Below are positions 6,456-15,822 of a DNA stretch of 64,000 nucleotides, piece after piece. The first letter of the stretch is position 1. Each line of letters starts with the position of its first letter. Origin of the DNA: Firmicutes bacterium AF25-13AC (GTDB taxonomy: Bacteria > Bacillota > Clostridia > Lachnospirales > Lachnospiraceae); assembly GCA_003478935.1 (NCBI GenBank), contig QUFP01000005.1, forward strand, positions 1-64,000, written 5' to 3'. A model generated the notes under the pieces. That model saw nothing but the letters and a program-made list of their open reading frames with translations, was not told the DNA's origin and did no database searches. Made by a program: the position numbers and the translations under genes.

Positions 6456-8474
6456 TTACCACCATTTCTCACGGTAAGAATATTCTCCGCGGTAATTAGA
6501 AGCATTATAATCAGGATACTTGAAAGGTGCATATACATTATCCTTAGGTGCATCATCCTGTGTATATATGTACATTGAATCATAATCCCATGTGACAATC
6601 TCATCACGGGTATCGCCGCAGAGGTTTACAGCTTCAGCACACATGGTAGGATGACCATCATCAGGGAATTTAACAACCTGGATACCATTGCCATCAATCA
6701 TTCCTCCGCGCTCTACATCAGCATTAAGAAGGATGAAGTCCTGACCGTCACCAGTCCAGTTTACAGGAGTTAAGAGATTACCATTAAGCTCGTTCTCCAT
6801 TTCCCATAACTGATTACCCTCGCTGTCATAGAAATATATAATTCCCTGATGTCCCCAGAAATTAACAACAACTATTTCATAGCCTGGGCGGTTAGGAAGA
6901 TAATTAGCAAGACTGACACGCTGGGCATGGCCTATGCCATCCTTTTTAAGAAGTTTTCCGTTAAAATCAGATATCAGGAAGCCTTCCTTTCCTGCAACAC
7001 AGGCAAAGAATTTAGTACCTTTGTGTGGTCCTGACTCAAATCTGCCTGGAACAATCTCATCAATATGGTCTTCATTAACAGGCATAGTCCACATTTTATT
7101 ACCGTTGTAGTCAAGCATGTTATAACCAACTAAAAGTTCATCATGTCCATCCCAGTTAATATCAATTGCAAAAGGAAAATGTCCGGTATTCTTATCACTC
7201 TGGAAATGCCACATAACCTCAAGGTCATCGTTAAGTGCATACACCCTGCAATAACGGTCCTTAATGAGAATATCGCGTGGCTTTTCAAGACCACGGAAAT
7301 TACATATACGCATACCATCGGGATTAATTCTGTCAAATGCGTAGATTTTATCAGGAACACCGATAATAGTTCCGTCCTCTTCTGGTGTAGAGAAAGGTGT
7401 TTTGGCACGTTTCTTCACTTCACCTGTTCTGCCATCAAGAATCAGCACTTCAAAATTCTTGGCTGTAATAACCTCATCAAAGCCATCACCGTCAATATCA
7501 TATATCTGCATAGGCATATCTGCTGATATAGTTCCAATGTCGTGATTATCAGTAGGTTCACCATGCTGCCATAATATATTGCCATCAAGGTCAAATGCGG
7601 TGAGACAGCTGATTGTTCCATAAGCATCACGGTTTACTCTTTTCTGGCATTGAGCCATAACCATCTGATACTCGCCATTGCCAAGCAGATGACCGAAACG
7701 AAGCTGTCTTCCGGTGCCGCAGCCTTTAAGGTCAATTTTCTTAAGAAGCTTCATCTTAGGATAATGTGCCTGTGCATCTTCACATTCAGCTTTATAAGCA
7801 TTTCTTGCAGCATCAATAGAAGCAGCAGTACTTTCAGAAGTAGTAACATTTACAAAACCGAACTGTGTTGGGATAGTTGCAGTAATGGCAACCTTGCCAC
7901 CCTGCCTTGCATATTCAGTGTCAAGGTCAAAATAAACCTTATCATCAACGCTGCAAATAACATGGCTGCCTTTAATCTCAGCCTTAAGTACATAAGTATC
8001 ATCACAATTATAATCAAAAGGTGCAGATTCAATAATACTAACCTCTTCCTTATGACGATACTCAAGTCTTAACTCATGCTCTTCAAAAACAAGGACAAGA
8101 AGATTAGCAGAGTTCTGACAACAAAAACCAATGCCGGCATTGCCCCATTTGGTAGTAAACATACGCACACTTGCAGTTATAGTGTAATCGCGCCAAAATC
8201 TGTCACCGCTTGTGAGCATAGGAAATGTGCGGTGTGGCTTGTCATTGCGGATACGCATCTGCTCCATAAAATGTTTTCCATTATATTCAGAAATAATCCA
8301 GGAAGCCCCCTGACCGTTATAAGTGTGGTTGCATACTGGGTCATACCATTTACTATAATATCCAGGATAATGGATAAAATGATACTCACCCATTGCTGAA
8401 TGATTCTTATCATAAGGAAATTCACCAATAGGAAAATCAGAGAAATCTTCATCAAGTAAAATAAAATCTGCCAT
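6456..8474 (-). CDS. Large beta-propeller protein with N-terminal sugar-binding-like domain; rhamnogalacturonan lyase-like
   Basis: 672 residues from the ATG at 8474, preceded by a GGAGG site that a longer start at 8486 would overlap. Residues 1-215 look like a concanavalin/DUF1080-type beta-sandwich (LLDEDFSDFPIGEFPYD ... FGFVNVTTSES). The rest is a repeated beta-propeller with calcium-type acidic loops: DIDGDGFDEVI, DINWDGHDELLVGY, NWTGDGQDFILLN. The propeller and the C-terminal YNASNYRGEYSYREKWW recall PL11 rhamnogalacturonan lyases, a tentative family match. No signal peptide is visible, so if it is a lyase it would act inside the cell on imported pectin oligosaccharides. It is a single-gene unit with its own terminator. 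Confidence 0.65.
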   Translation of the reverse strand: MADFILLDEDFSDFPIGEFPYDKNHSAMGEYHFIHYPGYYSKWYDPVCNHTYNGQGASWIISEYNGKHFMEQMRIRNDKPHRTFPMLTSGDRFWRDYTITASVRMFTTKWGNAGIGFCCQNSANLLVLVFEEHELRLEYRHKEEVSIIESAPFDYNCDDTYVLKAEIKGSHVICSVDDKVYFDLDTEYARQGGKVAITATIPTQFGFVNVTTSESTAASIDAARNAYKAECEDAQAHYPKMKLLKKIDLKGCGTGRQLRFGHLLGNGEYQMVMAQCQKRVNRDAYGTISCLTAFDLDGNILWQHGEPTDNHDIGTISADMPMQIYDIDGDGFDEVITAKNFEVLILDGRTGEVKKRAKTPFSTPEEDGTIIGVPDKIYAFDRINPDGMRICNFRGLEKPRDILIKDRYCRVYALNDDLEVMWHFQSDKNTGHFPFAIDINWDGHDELLVGYNMLDYNGNKMWTMPVNEDHIDEIVPGRFESGPHKGTKFFACVAGKEGFLISDFNGKLLKKDGIGHAQRVSLANYLPNRPGYEIVVVNFWGHQGIIYFYDSEGNQLWEMENELNGNLLTPVNWTGDGQDFILLNADVERGGMIDGNGIQVVKFPDDGHPTMCAEAVNLCGDTRDEIVTWDYDSMYIYTQDDAPKDNVYAPFKYPDYNASNYRGEYSYREKWW

Positions 8475-8540
8475 AATAACCTCCATTCTAAAATAAAAAA
8501 ATATAACACCACTTTACCACTTTTTCAAAAAAAAATAATC

Positions 8541-8605
8541 GTACAGGACTTTCTGATGTATAATGGATTTGCTACAAAACATTAAGAAAGAAAGTGATCC
8601 TGTAC
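8541..8605. repeat. Inverted repeat, possible IS or leader hairpin
   Basis: GTACAGGACTTTCT (8541-8554) is repeated in inverted form at the end (AGAAAGTGATCCTGTAC, 8589-8605), with a three-base insertion in one arm. The 34-base interior includes TATAATGGATTTG. It may be the leader of a lost transposase gene. Confidence 0.4.
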
Positions 8606-9242
8606 GACAAACTCATTATACAACAAAAAGACATTGATTGGTAGACTTTATAAATATTTTCAGCATATTTTGAAACTTTTTCATAGCCAAGTGCTGAAAC
8701 ATTGTTCCTACTTATACTTTATATACTGGCTTTGGAATCAGCTCATTCCATTCGTTTTTTGTATCGACACTTTTTATCTGGCATTACCAAAAAGTCGAAG
8801 ATGAAAAATTTTCTGATTACCGTGATAAAAGCGTACAAGATTTTAGATTTGCATTAAGCGAGGGTATACGCCAACAGGTATTTTTTGCTACTTTCGTGAA
8901 AAATATCGAAAGCCTAATAAAATCATCTTCGGTCTTAAGCTAATGTCAGTTGAGACCTCTGCATCCACCCACATCTGCATTGCTCCATCAAGATACAGTT
9001 TAACATATTCTAATGGTTCATCAATCGCAAGTGCGTTCAATGAGCATTGAGAGCTTGGAGTAGTTCTTAGCCTTTTCTGCTTTGTTGCAGTCAATCCGTA
9101 ACATATATCTGGCGGATGTGTAGATATCGATGCTATTGTGGTACATATTGTATCTGCGAAAATAGTATTCATATTGTGTCTCCTTCAAAATCAATCAAAA
9201 AATATAGAAGAATTTCAATCAGTTCACCATGTCAGTTTCATT

Positions 9243-9383
9243 TTGTGTTATACTGTGATATATGATTTTGTTGGTCTCCGCTGCCGCTTCGGTCGGCACA
9301 GAGCAGATGTCCACCGGACATCTTGTGCCCTTGCTTTTTCCCTTACCAAAGTCCGTAAACACTGGTGGGACGATATAACACAA
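9243..9383. repeat. Nested inverted-repeat element of unknown type
   Basis: The outer arms TTGTGTTATA (9243-9252) and TATAACACAA (9374-9383) are perfect 10-base complements. Inside, GGCACA...AGATGTCC (9295-9312) pairs with GGACATCTTGTGCC (9316-9329) apart from a four-base bulge. The layout recalls the element at 5395-5518 and both contain TGTCCACCG near the apex, but overall sequence similarity is weak. Confidence 0.45.
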
Positions 9384-9740
9384 GGGAATATGTAAGGGAA
9401 AGCTCACCTGTCACAAATGTGGTGTTTTCAATAGTTTGTGAGAAATTTGATAACAAAATATAACAGTTATTAAATTTCTTAGAACAGGTGAAATCTCAAC
9501 CGGGATTTGCGGAGATGCGTGGAGGTACATAGCTGAATGAAAAAAGTACGCTGAGTGTCAGTCACTGCTAACAGACTGAGAACAAAAATTCGAAAAGAGT
9601 CGAAAGGTGTCGAATGAAAATAGTTGAAAAGTAGTGCATAATTTGATAAAATGCAAGTACAGTAAAGTCTATGGTAACATGAAAATACAATAGGAGCTGT
9701 AAGTGCTTCTATTGATAACGAAAATTGGAGGTGTTTGCAG

Positions 9741-10730
9741 ATGGGAATGGCTGATACTGTTACAAAAGAATACATGAGAAGCAATAAAGTATTTGCTGAT
9801 GCCTTTAATTATCTCATTTACGACGGAGAGCAGGTTGTTAAGTCAGCGCTTTTACAGGAACTTGATACAACGGAAATCGCGATCCCGTTTGCGTTGGATG
9901 AAAACGAAAATTCAGCTGAAGATGTTGTTCAGAAATATCGAGACGTGTTGAAATCTGCTGTCATCATGCAGGACGCAGAGGTATCATATATTCTTTTGGG
10001 AGTCGAAAATCAGACAGAGATCCACTATGCAATGCCCGTGAGAAATATTATTTACGATGCACTTCAGTATGGAAAGCAGATTTCAGAGGTTGCGAAAAGA
10101 CATAAGAGTAAAGGTGACAGAAAAGGACATAATAAGGGTGAGTATCTTTCAGGATTTTATAAAGAAGATCGGATTCGCCCGGTAATCACGCTAGTAGTTC
10201 ATTTCGGAGCAGATGAGTGGGATGGTCCGCTTTCGCTTTATGATATGATGGATTTAAAGAATGAAAGATTACTAGAATATGTTCAGAATTATCGTATCTT
10301 TTTGATTGATCCATATAAGCTCACAAAAGATGATTTAAAAAAGTTTTCATCAAGTCTTGGAGATGTGCTAGGATATATTAAGTATTCGAAAGATAAGAAA
10401 GCGTTATCGAAGTTTTTAAATGATAATCAGGTAATGATTATGGATAATGATGCTGCGCGAGTAATACGTGACGTCACAAACACACCAATCTTTGTTCCAG
10501 ATGGAAAGGGGGAAATTGACATGTGTAAGGCAGTTAGAGATATGATTGACGAAAGTAAACAGGAAGGCAAGGCAGAAGGGAAAGCGGAAGGCATGGCTGT
10601 AGGTGAGCTAAATAAAGCAAAGAAAATGGCACTTAAAATGTACAAAAAGGGTGATAGCATTGAGGAAATCGCTGAAATGGTAGAGTTTTCTGTGGATCAG
10701 GTGAAAGAGTGGATTAATTCAGCTGTTTGA
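9741..10730 (+). CDS. Rpn-family recombination-promoting nuclease / putative transposase
   Basis: 329 residues from the ATG at 9741, nine bases after a GGAGG site. The family is a PD-(D/E)XK endonuclease group, of which E. coli RpnA promotes RecA-independent recombination. The nuclease region includes SNKVFADAFNYLIYDG and DAEVSYILLGVENQTEIHYAMP, with the Glu-x-Gln of the active-site strand. The C-terminal part has charged repeats (EGKAEGKAEGMAVGE) and ends in a small helical domain (YKKGDSIEEIAEMVEFSVDQV) similar to the orphan tail at 4839-5216. The gene stands alone. Such genes are abundant in gut Lachnospiraceae. The cellular role in this species is not known. Confidence 0.8.
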   Translation: MGMADTVTKEYMRSNKVFADAFNYLIYDGEQVVKSALLQELDTTEIAIPFALDENENSAEDVVQKYRDVLKSAVIMQDAEVSYILLGVENQTEIHYAMPVRNIIYDALQYGKQISEVAKRHKSKGDRKGHNKGEYLSGFYKEDRIRPVITLVVHFGADEWDGPLSLYDMMDLKNERLLEYVQNYRIFLIDPYKLTKDDLKKFSSSLGDVLGYIKYSKDKKALSKFLNDNQVMIMDNDAARVIRDVTNTPIFVPDGKGEIDMCKAVRDMIDESKQEGKAEGKAEGMAVGELNKAKKMALKMYKKGDSIEEIAEMVEFSVDQVKEWINSAV

Positions 10731-10787
10731 GAACAGGTATAATGTATAATGTACCCTATGATTGTAAGGAACTTTTATAAAATTAGA

Positions 10788-10816
10788 TTGAACTTACCAG
10801 TAAAGTGTGCTATAGT
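10788..10816 (+). promoter_or_regulatory. Promoter of the corrinoid transport operon
   Basis: TTGAAC (10788-10793) and TATAGT (10811-10816) are spaced by 17 bases, a sigma-A-type promoter ending about 25 bases before the cobalamin riboswitch. Confidence 0.65.
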
Positions 10817-10840
10817 AAGATAAAATTAAATATGGAGTGT

Positions 10841-11013
10841 TCAGGTGTCGGAGCAATCGAAAAAATAGTAATAGGTTGGCTCCGGTGAAAAGGGAAACAG
10901 GTGCAAATCCTGTACGAACTCGTCACCGTGATAGGGAGCAGGAGCCGCAAAATCACTGGGAAACTGGGAAGATGGCCGATGCGATGATCTTAAGCCGGGA
11001 GACCTGCCTGAAC
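10841..11013 (+). promoter_or_regulatory. Cobalamin riboswitch
   Basis: The conserved blocks occur in the expected order: AGGTGTCGG, GGTGAAAAGGGAAACAGGTG, CAAATCCTGTACG, TCACTGGGAA, and the closing AAGCCGGGAGACCTGCC. These are the core motifs of the adenosylcobalamin-sensing aptamer. With a terminator 100 bases downstream and an exported chelatase and importer behind it, it should lower their expression when corrinoid is plentiful. Confidence 0.93.
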
Positions 11014-11113
11014 GCTGTACAGAAACGAAAGTTTCAGACCACGAGTAAAAAGGTTGTACGTTTGGATTTGCAAAATTGATAGAGACATTGATTTTGCAGA
11101 TTTATTTGTGTAC

Positions 11114-11157
11114 GGCTCTTTCTCTGACAATGGATCAGAAAGGAGTCTTTCTTTTTG
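11114..11157 (+). terminator. Intrinsic terminator of the cobalamin riboswitch
   Basis: GGCTCTTTCTCTGA pairs with TCAGAAAGGAGTC with one bulge, followed by TTTCTTTTTG. Its position between aptamer and first gene suggests regulation by premature termination. An antiterminator was not traced. Confidence 0.7.
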
Positions 11158-11287
11158 TATGCATTTTATCATTTTTTTGATGACTGCTGGAAAAATCATG
11201 GTTGGAAGCAAATCGTTTTTGTCTGCTTTATATTTGATTTGAAAAAGCAGAAAAACTGCAAAAAAAAGAAAGGCTAGGTAAGCAAAC

Positions 11288-12508
11288 ATGAGAAGAAGAA
11301 ATCTGGCAGTACTGGTATCCCTGTCACTGATGGGCACTATGAGCATGACAGGCTATGCAGCAAGTGAGAAGGAGACAACAACCGAGGCAGCAAGCACTGA
11401 GGCAGGATCAACTGAGGCAGAAAGTAAATCAGCAGATCAGGAAGCAGCAGACAAGGTTGCAGATCTGATTGATGCAATTTATGTTCAGGAGAGAACCGAT
11501 AAGACCGATGAGCAGTGTAAGGAAGCAAAGGAAGCGTGGGACGCATTGACTGACGCACAGAAGGAGCTTGTTGAGGGTGAGAACGCTGATCCGGATTACT
11601 TCGGAAGAGATACAGGTGATGCTTCTAAGGATGATCCGAGAAACGGTGATGAGATCGGTGAGAATGAGATTCTTGTTGTAAGCTTTGGTACTTCCTTTAA
11701 TGACAGCCGTGCTGCTGATATCAAGGGAATTGAGGATGCATTGCAGGAAGCATATCCAGATTGGTCTGTAAGACGTGCATTTACAGCACAGATCATCATA
11801 AATCACGTACAGGCTCGTGATGGCGAGTGTATTGATAATGTTGAGCAGGCACTTGACCGCGCAGTTGATAATGGTGTAAAGAATCTTGTTATTCAGCCAA
11901 CCCATCTGATGCATGGTGCAGAATATGATGAGCTTATGGATGCAGTAGAGGAGTATGAGGACAAGTTTGAGTCTGTAAAGGTTGCTGAGCCGCTTTTAGG
12001 TGAGGTTGGCGATGATGCTGCTGTAGTAAATGATGACAAGAAAGCGGTTGCAGAGATTCTGACTGCTGAGGCAGTTGAGAAGGCAGGCTATGATAGTCTG
12101 GATGCAGCAAAGGAAGATGGTGTTGCATTTGTATTTATGGGTCACGGAACTTCTCATACAGCAAAGGTATCCTACAGCCAGATGCAGACTCAGATGAATG
12201 ACCTTGGATATGAAAATGTATTTATTGGAACTGTAGAGGGTGAGCCAGAGGAGACTGCATGCGAGAATGTTATTGATGCAGTATCAGAGGCTGGTTACAC
12301 AAAGGTTATCCTTCGTCCATTGATGGTTGTTGCCGGTGATCACGCAAACAACGATATGGCAGGTGAGGACGAAGATTCATGGTTAAGTCAGTTTGAGGCA
12401 TCTGAAAAATTTGAAAGTGTAGATACTCAGATCTTTGGTCTTGGTGAGATCGAGGGTATCCAGAAGCTTTACATTGATCATACATCAGCTGTAATCAACG
12501 AGCAGTAA
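11288..12508 (+). CDS. cbiK: Exported CbiK-type sirohydrochlorin cobaltochelatase
   Basis: 406 residues. The N-terminus (MRRRNLAVLVSLSLMGTMSM then TGYAASE) is a signal peptide without a lipobox, followed by a low-complexity Glu/Thr/Ser/Ala segment to about residue 50. From ENEILVVSFGTSF (about residue 132) it is a CbiK chelatase, the class II family that inserts cobalt into sirohydrochlorin. Likely metal-site histidines are in QPTHLMHGAEYDE (about 202-214), FMGHGTSH (about 284) and VVAGDHANND (about 351). Salmonella CbiK is cytoplasmic; Desulfovibrio has a periplasmic CbiK linked to transport (established). Here the export signal, the riboswitch and the following importer genes point to a surface role in tetrapyrrole or cobalt handling rather than ordinary biosynthesis. 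Extra residues 50-130 are helical and unrecognised. Confidence 0.85.
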   Translation: MRRRNLAVLVSLSLMGTMSMTGYAASEKETTTEAASTEAGSTEAESKSADQEAADKVADLIDAIYVQERTDKTDEQCKEAKEAWDALTDAQKELVEGENADPDYFGRDTGDASKDDPRNGDEIGENEILVVSFGTSFNDSRAADIKGIEDALQEAYPDWSVRRAFTAQIIINHVQARDGECIDNVEQALDRAVDNGVKNLVIQPTHLMHGAEYDELMDAVEEYEDKFESVKVAEPLLGEVGDDAAVVNDDKKAVAEILTAEAVEKAGYDSLDAAKEDGVAFVFMGHGTSHTAKVSYSQMQTQMNDLGYENVFIGTVEGEPEETACENVIDAVSEAGYTKVILRPLMVVAGDHANNDMAGEDEDSWLSQFEASEKFESVDTQIFGLGEIEGIQKLYIDHTSAVINEQ

Positions 12509-12544
12509 TTAAAAATACATAAAAGCAAAGGGCATAGCAATTAT

Positions 12545-13537
12545 ATGAGAAGAAAAAATATCGCTGTAGTTGGTATGCTGTTAGTGACCTGTCTGTCATC
12601 CGTTGGATGCGGACAGAAGAAAGATAAGCAGGAGTCTTTGGCAGCAACAAAGACTTCTGCTTTCGAGACAGCATCCGAAAAGCAGACAGAAGAGAAGACG
12701 GAAAAAGAAACAATTAAAGAGACAAGCAAGGAAACTGTAAAAGAAACTGAAACAGAGACAGAAAAGGAAACTGAAAGTAAGACCGAGGCAGATACAAAGA
12801 CGGCAGTTTCTGAATCTGATGAACTGGCAGATGGTGTCTACATTGCTGATTTTAACACTGACAGCAGTATGTTCCATGTAAATGAAGCATGTGATGGAAA
12901 GGGTACGCTGACTGTTAAGGATGGAGAGATGACCATTCATGTTTCACTTACATCGAAGAAAATTTTAAATCTTTATTATGGTCTTGCAGCAGATGCTGTA
13001 AAGGAAGGCGCACAGCTTTTAGATCCAACTACAGATAGTGTAACATACAGCGATGGAATGACAGAGGAAGTGTATGGCTTTGATATTCCAGTTCCGGCAC
13101 TTGATGAAGAATTTGATGTTGCTCTTATTGGAACAAAGGGAACATGGTATGATCATAAGGTAAGCGTATCTAACCCAGAGCCAAAAGAGGATGATGCAAA
13201 GAGTGTAGTTGACCTTGAAGATGGCACTTATACAGCAGAGGTTACGCTTGAGGGTGGAAGTGGCAGAGCTTCGATTGAGTCTCCAGCTACTCTCACAGTG
13301 AAGGATGGCAAAGTGACTGCTTCGATTGTCTGGAGCAGTCCAAACTATGATTATATGATTGTAGACGGCAAAAAGCTTCTTCCTGTTAACACAGAGGGAA
13401 ATTCAGTGTTTGAGATTCCAGTTGCTTCATTTGATACGGCACTTGATGTGATTGCCGATACAGTAGCAATGAGCAAGCCGCATGAGATTGAATATACGCT
13501 TGCTTTTGATTCTTCTACAATCAAGACGGCAGAGTGA
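12545..13537 (+). CDS. Surface lipoprotein with two related beta domains, corrinoid operon
   Basis: 330 residues. The lipobox LSSVGC gives a lipid-anchored Cys near residue 22. A Lys/Glu/Thr-rich linker (KETIKETSKETVKETETETE and so on) extends to about residue 90. Two similar domains follow: LADGVYIADFNTDSS ... GKGTLTVKDGEMTIHVSL ... VYGFDIPVPALDEEFDVAL and LEDGTYTAEVTLEGG ... PATLTVKDGKVTASIVW ... VFEIPVASFDTALDV. The DG-x-Y start, TLTVKDG hairpin and [F]-[DE]-IPV strand recall NEAT-like heme-binding domains, but this is only a resemblance. Placed between an exported chelatase and a binding-protein-dependent importer, it probably captures a tetrapyrrole or corrinoid at the cell surface. Its stop overlaps the next ATG. 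Confidence 0.65.
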   Translation: MRRKNIAVVGMLLVTCLSSVGCGQKKDKQESLAATKTSAFETASEKQTEEKTEKETIKETSKETVKETETETEKETESKTEADTKTAVSESDELADGVYIADFNTDSSMFHVNEACDGKGTLTVKDGEMTIHVSLTSKKILNLYYGLAADAVKEGAQLLDPTTDSVTYSDGMTEEVYGFDIPVPALDEEFDVALIGTKGTWYDHKVSVSNPEPKEDDAKSVVDLEDGTYTAEVTLEGGSGRASIESPATLTVKDGKVTASIVWSSPNYDYMIVDGKKLLPVNTEGNSVFEIPVASFDTALDVIADTVAMSKPHEIEYTLAFDSSTIKTAE

Positions 13538-14733
13538 TGAGAAGAGAAAGCTTACTTGTAGGTTGTGCGCTGATCGGTACGTTAACGTTATTTTCTGGGT
13601 GTAGAACAGCACAAAAAAGTAATGAGAAGCAAATCCTGACAAAAATAGAGTCAAATGCGGATGAGAGCGCATCAGAAAATAAAACTAGCAAGCAGAATGT
13701 GTTGGGAGAGCCGACTGGCAGCATGGCTCTTTCCTATGCCAAAAATTTTTCAGTGGATTATTATGGTGATTATACCCTGTTAAAGACAAAGGACGGCACA
13801 CAGGTTTTGACTGTGCCAGAGGACAAGGATATACCAGATAATCTTGATGAAGATATTGTTGTACTGAAGCAGCCAGTGGATGGAATTTATCTGGTTTCAT
13901 CAGCTGTTATGGATATGTTTCGAGAGCTAGGTGCGCTGGATTGCATCCAATTTTCTGGCCAGAAGGCAGAAAATTGGTATATTGATGAGGCAAAAGAGGC
14001 AATGGAGCAAGGAAAAATGCTCTATGCTGGTAAATACAGCAGCCCTGATTACGAATTGTTAGTCTCAAAAAAATGTTCACTTGCGATTGAGAACAGCATG
14101 ATTCTTCATTCACCAGAGGTCAAGGAAATGCTGGAAGATTTTGATATTCCAGTCATTATCGAGTATTCGAGTTATGAGACGCATCCACTTGGCCGAGTCG
14201 AATGGATCAAATTTTTCGGTGCATTGACTGGAAAAGAAAAAGAGGCAGAAGAAGCATTCAAGAAACAGACAGAGATTGTCGATCAAGTAACAGCAAAGGA
14301 AAAGACCGACAAGACAGTTGGCTTTTTCTATATCACCTCAAATGGACTCGTGCAGGTGCGCCAGAGTAGCGACTATATTCCAAAGATGATTGAGCTTGCT
14401 GGGGGAAAATACATCTTTGAAAATCTTGGTGATTCAGATTCAAAACGATCAACAATGAATATGCAGGTTGAAGAGTTTTACAATGGCGCCAAAGATGCCG
14501 ACTTTTTGATCTACAACAGTACAGTAGACGGTGGTGTGAAATCAATCAACGAACTCGTAAAAAAATGTCCGGTTCTAGCAGACTTTAAGGCAGTAAAAAG
14601 TGGCAACGTCTGGTGTACCGAGCGCGATGTCTACCAACAGTCCATGTCAATCGGGTATCTGATCGAAGATATTCACAATATGCTTCAAGGTGCAGATGAT
14701 AAAGAAATGAACTATTTGTATCGTTTGAACTAG
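13537..14733 (+). CDS. Corrinoid/iron-complex ABC transporter substrate-binding lipoprotein
   Basis: 398 residues from the ATG at 13537, which overlaps the previous stop (TGATG). The lipobox LFSGC lies near residue 22. The body is a class III periplasmic-binding-protein fold (Peripla_BP_2, as in BtuF and FhuD): VVLKQPVDGIYLVSSAVMDM, IEYSSYETHPLGRVEWIKFFG linking helix, KTVGFFYITSNGLVQVR and IPKMIELAGGKYIFENLG. The riboswitch and gene order favour a corrinoid or precursor ligand; siderophore or heme is possible. It delivers substrate to the permease and ATPase encoded next. Confidence 0.85.
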   Translation: MRRESLLVGCALIGTLTLFSGCRTAQKSNEKQILTKIESNADESASENKTSKQNVLGEPTGSMALSYAKNFSVDYYGDYTLLKTKDGTQVLTVPEDKDIPDNLDEDIVVLKQPVDGIYLVSSAVMDMFRELGALDCIQFSGQKAENWYIDEAKEAMEQGKMLYAGKYSSPDYELLVSKKCSLAIENSMILHSPEVKEMLEDFDIPVIIEYSSYETHPLGRVEWIKFFGALTGKEKEAEEAFKKQTEIVDQVTAKEKTDKTVGFFYITSNGLVQVRQSSDYIPKMIELAGGKYIFENLGDSDSKRSTMNMQVEEFYNGAKDADFLIYNSTVDGGVKSINELVKKCPVLADFKAVKSGNVWCTERDVYQQSMSIGYLIEDIHNMLQGADDKEMNYLYRLN

Positions 14734-14798
14734 TAAATAAAACATGACGCGTGAACAGTACACAGCTTTGCCATTTTCAGAAAGGAGATTGCCTTACA

Positions 14799-15818
14799 AT
14801 GGAACAAAAACGAAAAATAAGATGCATCATTGTATTTCTCCTTTTGGGAGGCTGTGTGGTGCTGCTTAGTGTATTAAATATCTGCATTGGAAGCGTTTCA
14901 ATTCCGGTTTTCGACATTTTGGCATCCATTCAGGGAAAAACAATTGAAAATGCCAGAATTCTGTGGGACATTCGTATGCCCAGAATGCTGGCTGCTCTGA
15001 TTCTCGGAGGAGCGCTTGGTCTGGCAGGTTATCTATTACAGACCTTTTTTCATAACCCGATCGCCGGGCCGTTTGTTCTTGGTATTTCCTCTGGTGCAAA
15101 GATGACCGTATCGGTTGTCATGGTATTTTTGATGGGACAGGCCATTAGCGTAAGTTCTGGAATGATGATTGTGGCAGCGTTTGTCGGAGCAATGATTTCA
15201 ATGGGATTTGTGCTAATGGTATCGCGAAAGGTCGACAGTATGTCTATGCTTGTTGTCGCTGGCGTAATGATTGGCTATATCTGCTCAGCCATAACGGAGC
15301 TTGTCGTGACATTTGCGGATGATGCGCAAATCGTTAATCTTCATAACTGGTCAAGAGGAAGTTTTTCAGGCACAACCTGGGACAATGTGACTGTGATGGC
15401 AGTCACTGTGGCAGTGACATCGGTAGCCGTTTTTTTATTGTCAAAGCCGCTTAGCGCATATCAGCTGGGTGAATCGTATGCTAAAAATCTCGGTGTCAAT
15501 GTCAAAGGACTTCGCACGGCAATGGTGCTTCTCTCTAGCATTTTGTCAGCATGTATCGTCGCCTTTGCTGGACCGATTTCTTTTGTAGGAATTGCAGTGC
15601 CGCATTTGGCAAAGCAGTTTCTTTCTAGTACAAAGCCGATCTTAATGATTCCGGCATGTTTCTTAGGAGGAAGTGTATTCTGCTTATTTTGTGACCTGTT
15701 AGCAAGAACGGTGATGGCACCGACAGAGCTTAGTATCAGCACAGTTACCGCAATTTTCGGTGCACCGATTGTACTTTGGATTATGATTCGAAGAAACAAA
15801 GAGAAGGCATTAGAGTGA
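14799..15818 (+). CDS. FecCD/BtuC-type ABC transporter permease
   Basis: 339 residues from the ATG at 14799, which follows AAAGGAG; an in-frame GTG at 14751 lacks a site. Residues typical of FecCD permeases are present: IRMPRMLAALILGGALGLAGYLLQ, NPIAGPFVLGISSGA, HNWSRGSFSG and FAGPISFVGIAVPHLAKQ, the cytoplasmic loop that contacts the ATPase. About ten membrane helices are expected. It forms the membrane channel for the substrate-binding protein at 13537-14733. It probably works as a homodimer since only one permease gene exists. Confidence 0.9.
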   Translation: MEQKRKIRCIIVFLLLGGCVVLLSVLNICIGSVSIPVFDILASIQGKTIENARILWDIRMPRMLAALILGGALGLAGYLLQTFFHNPIAGPFVLGISSGAKMTVSVVMVFLMGQAISVSSGMMIVAAFVGAMISMGFVLMVSRKVDSMSMLVVAGVMIGYICSAITELVVTFADDAQIVNLHNWSRGSFSGTTWDNVTVMAVTVAVTSVAVFLLSKPLSAYQLGESYAKNLGVNVKGLRTAMVLLSSILSACIVAFAGPISFVGIAVPHLAKQFLSSTKPILMIPACFLGGSVFCLFCDLLARTVMAPTELSISTVTAIFGAPIVLWIMIRRNKEKALE

Positions 15819-15822
15819 GCAG

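Larger units (their letters stand above)
8475..9740. other. Long stretch without a convincing gene
   Basis: About 1.25 kb separates the divergently transcribed propeller and Rpn genes. The short frames here (for example 8888-9172 minus) have no ribosome binding site and no recognisable motif. Plus-strand frames between 8560 and 8900 contain several stops, as in a decayed gene or IS. Two hairpin structures, at 8541-8605 and 9243-9383, are listed separately. Confidence 0.5.

Noticed and set aside
7650..8072. 140-codon plus-strand ORF opposite the propeller gene
   Set aside because: It is a shadow of the strong minus-strand coding frame.
8888..9172. 94-codon minus-strand ORF in the gene-free stretch
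   Set aside because: No ribosome binding site, no recognised motif, and the stretch looks decayed on both strands.
9138..9395. 85-codon plus-strand ORF over the nested hairpin
   Set aside because: It runs through the inverted repeats and has odd composition and no start signal.
11429..11914. 161-codon minus-strand ORF opposite cbiK
   Set aside because: It is antisense to an unmistakable chelatase, with no start signal.
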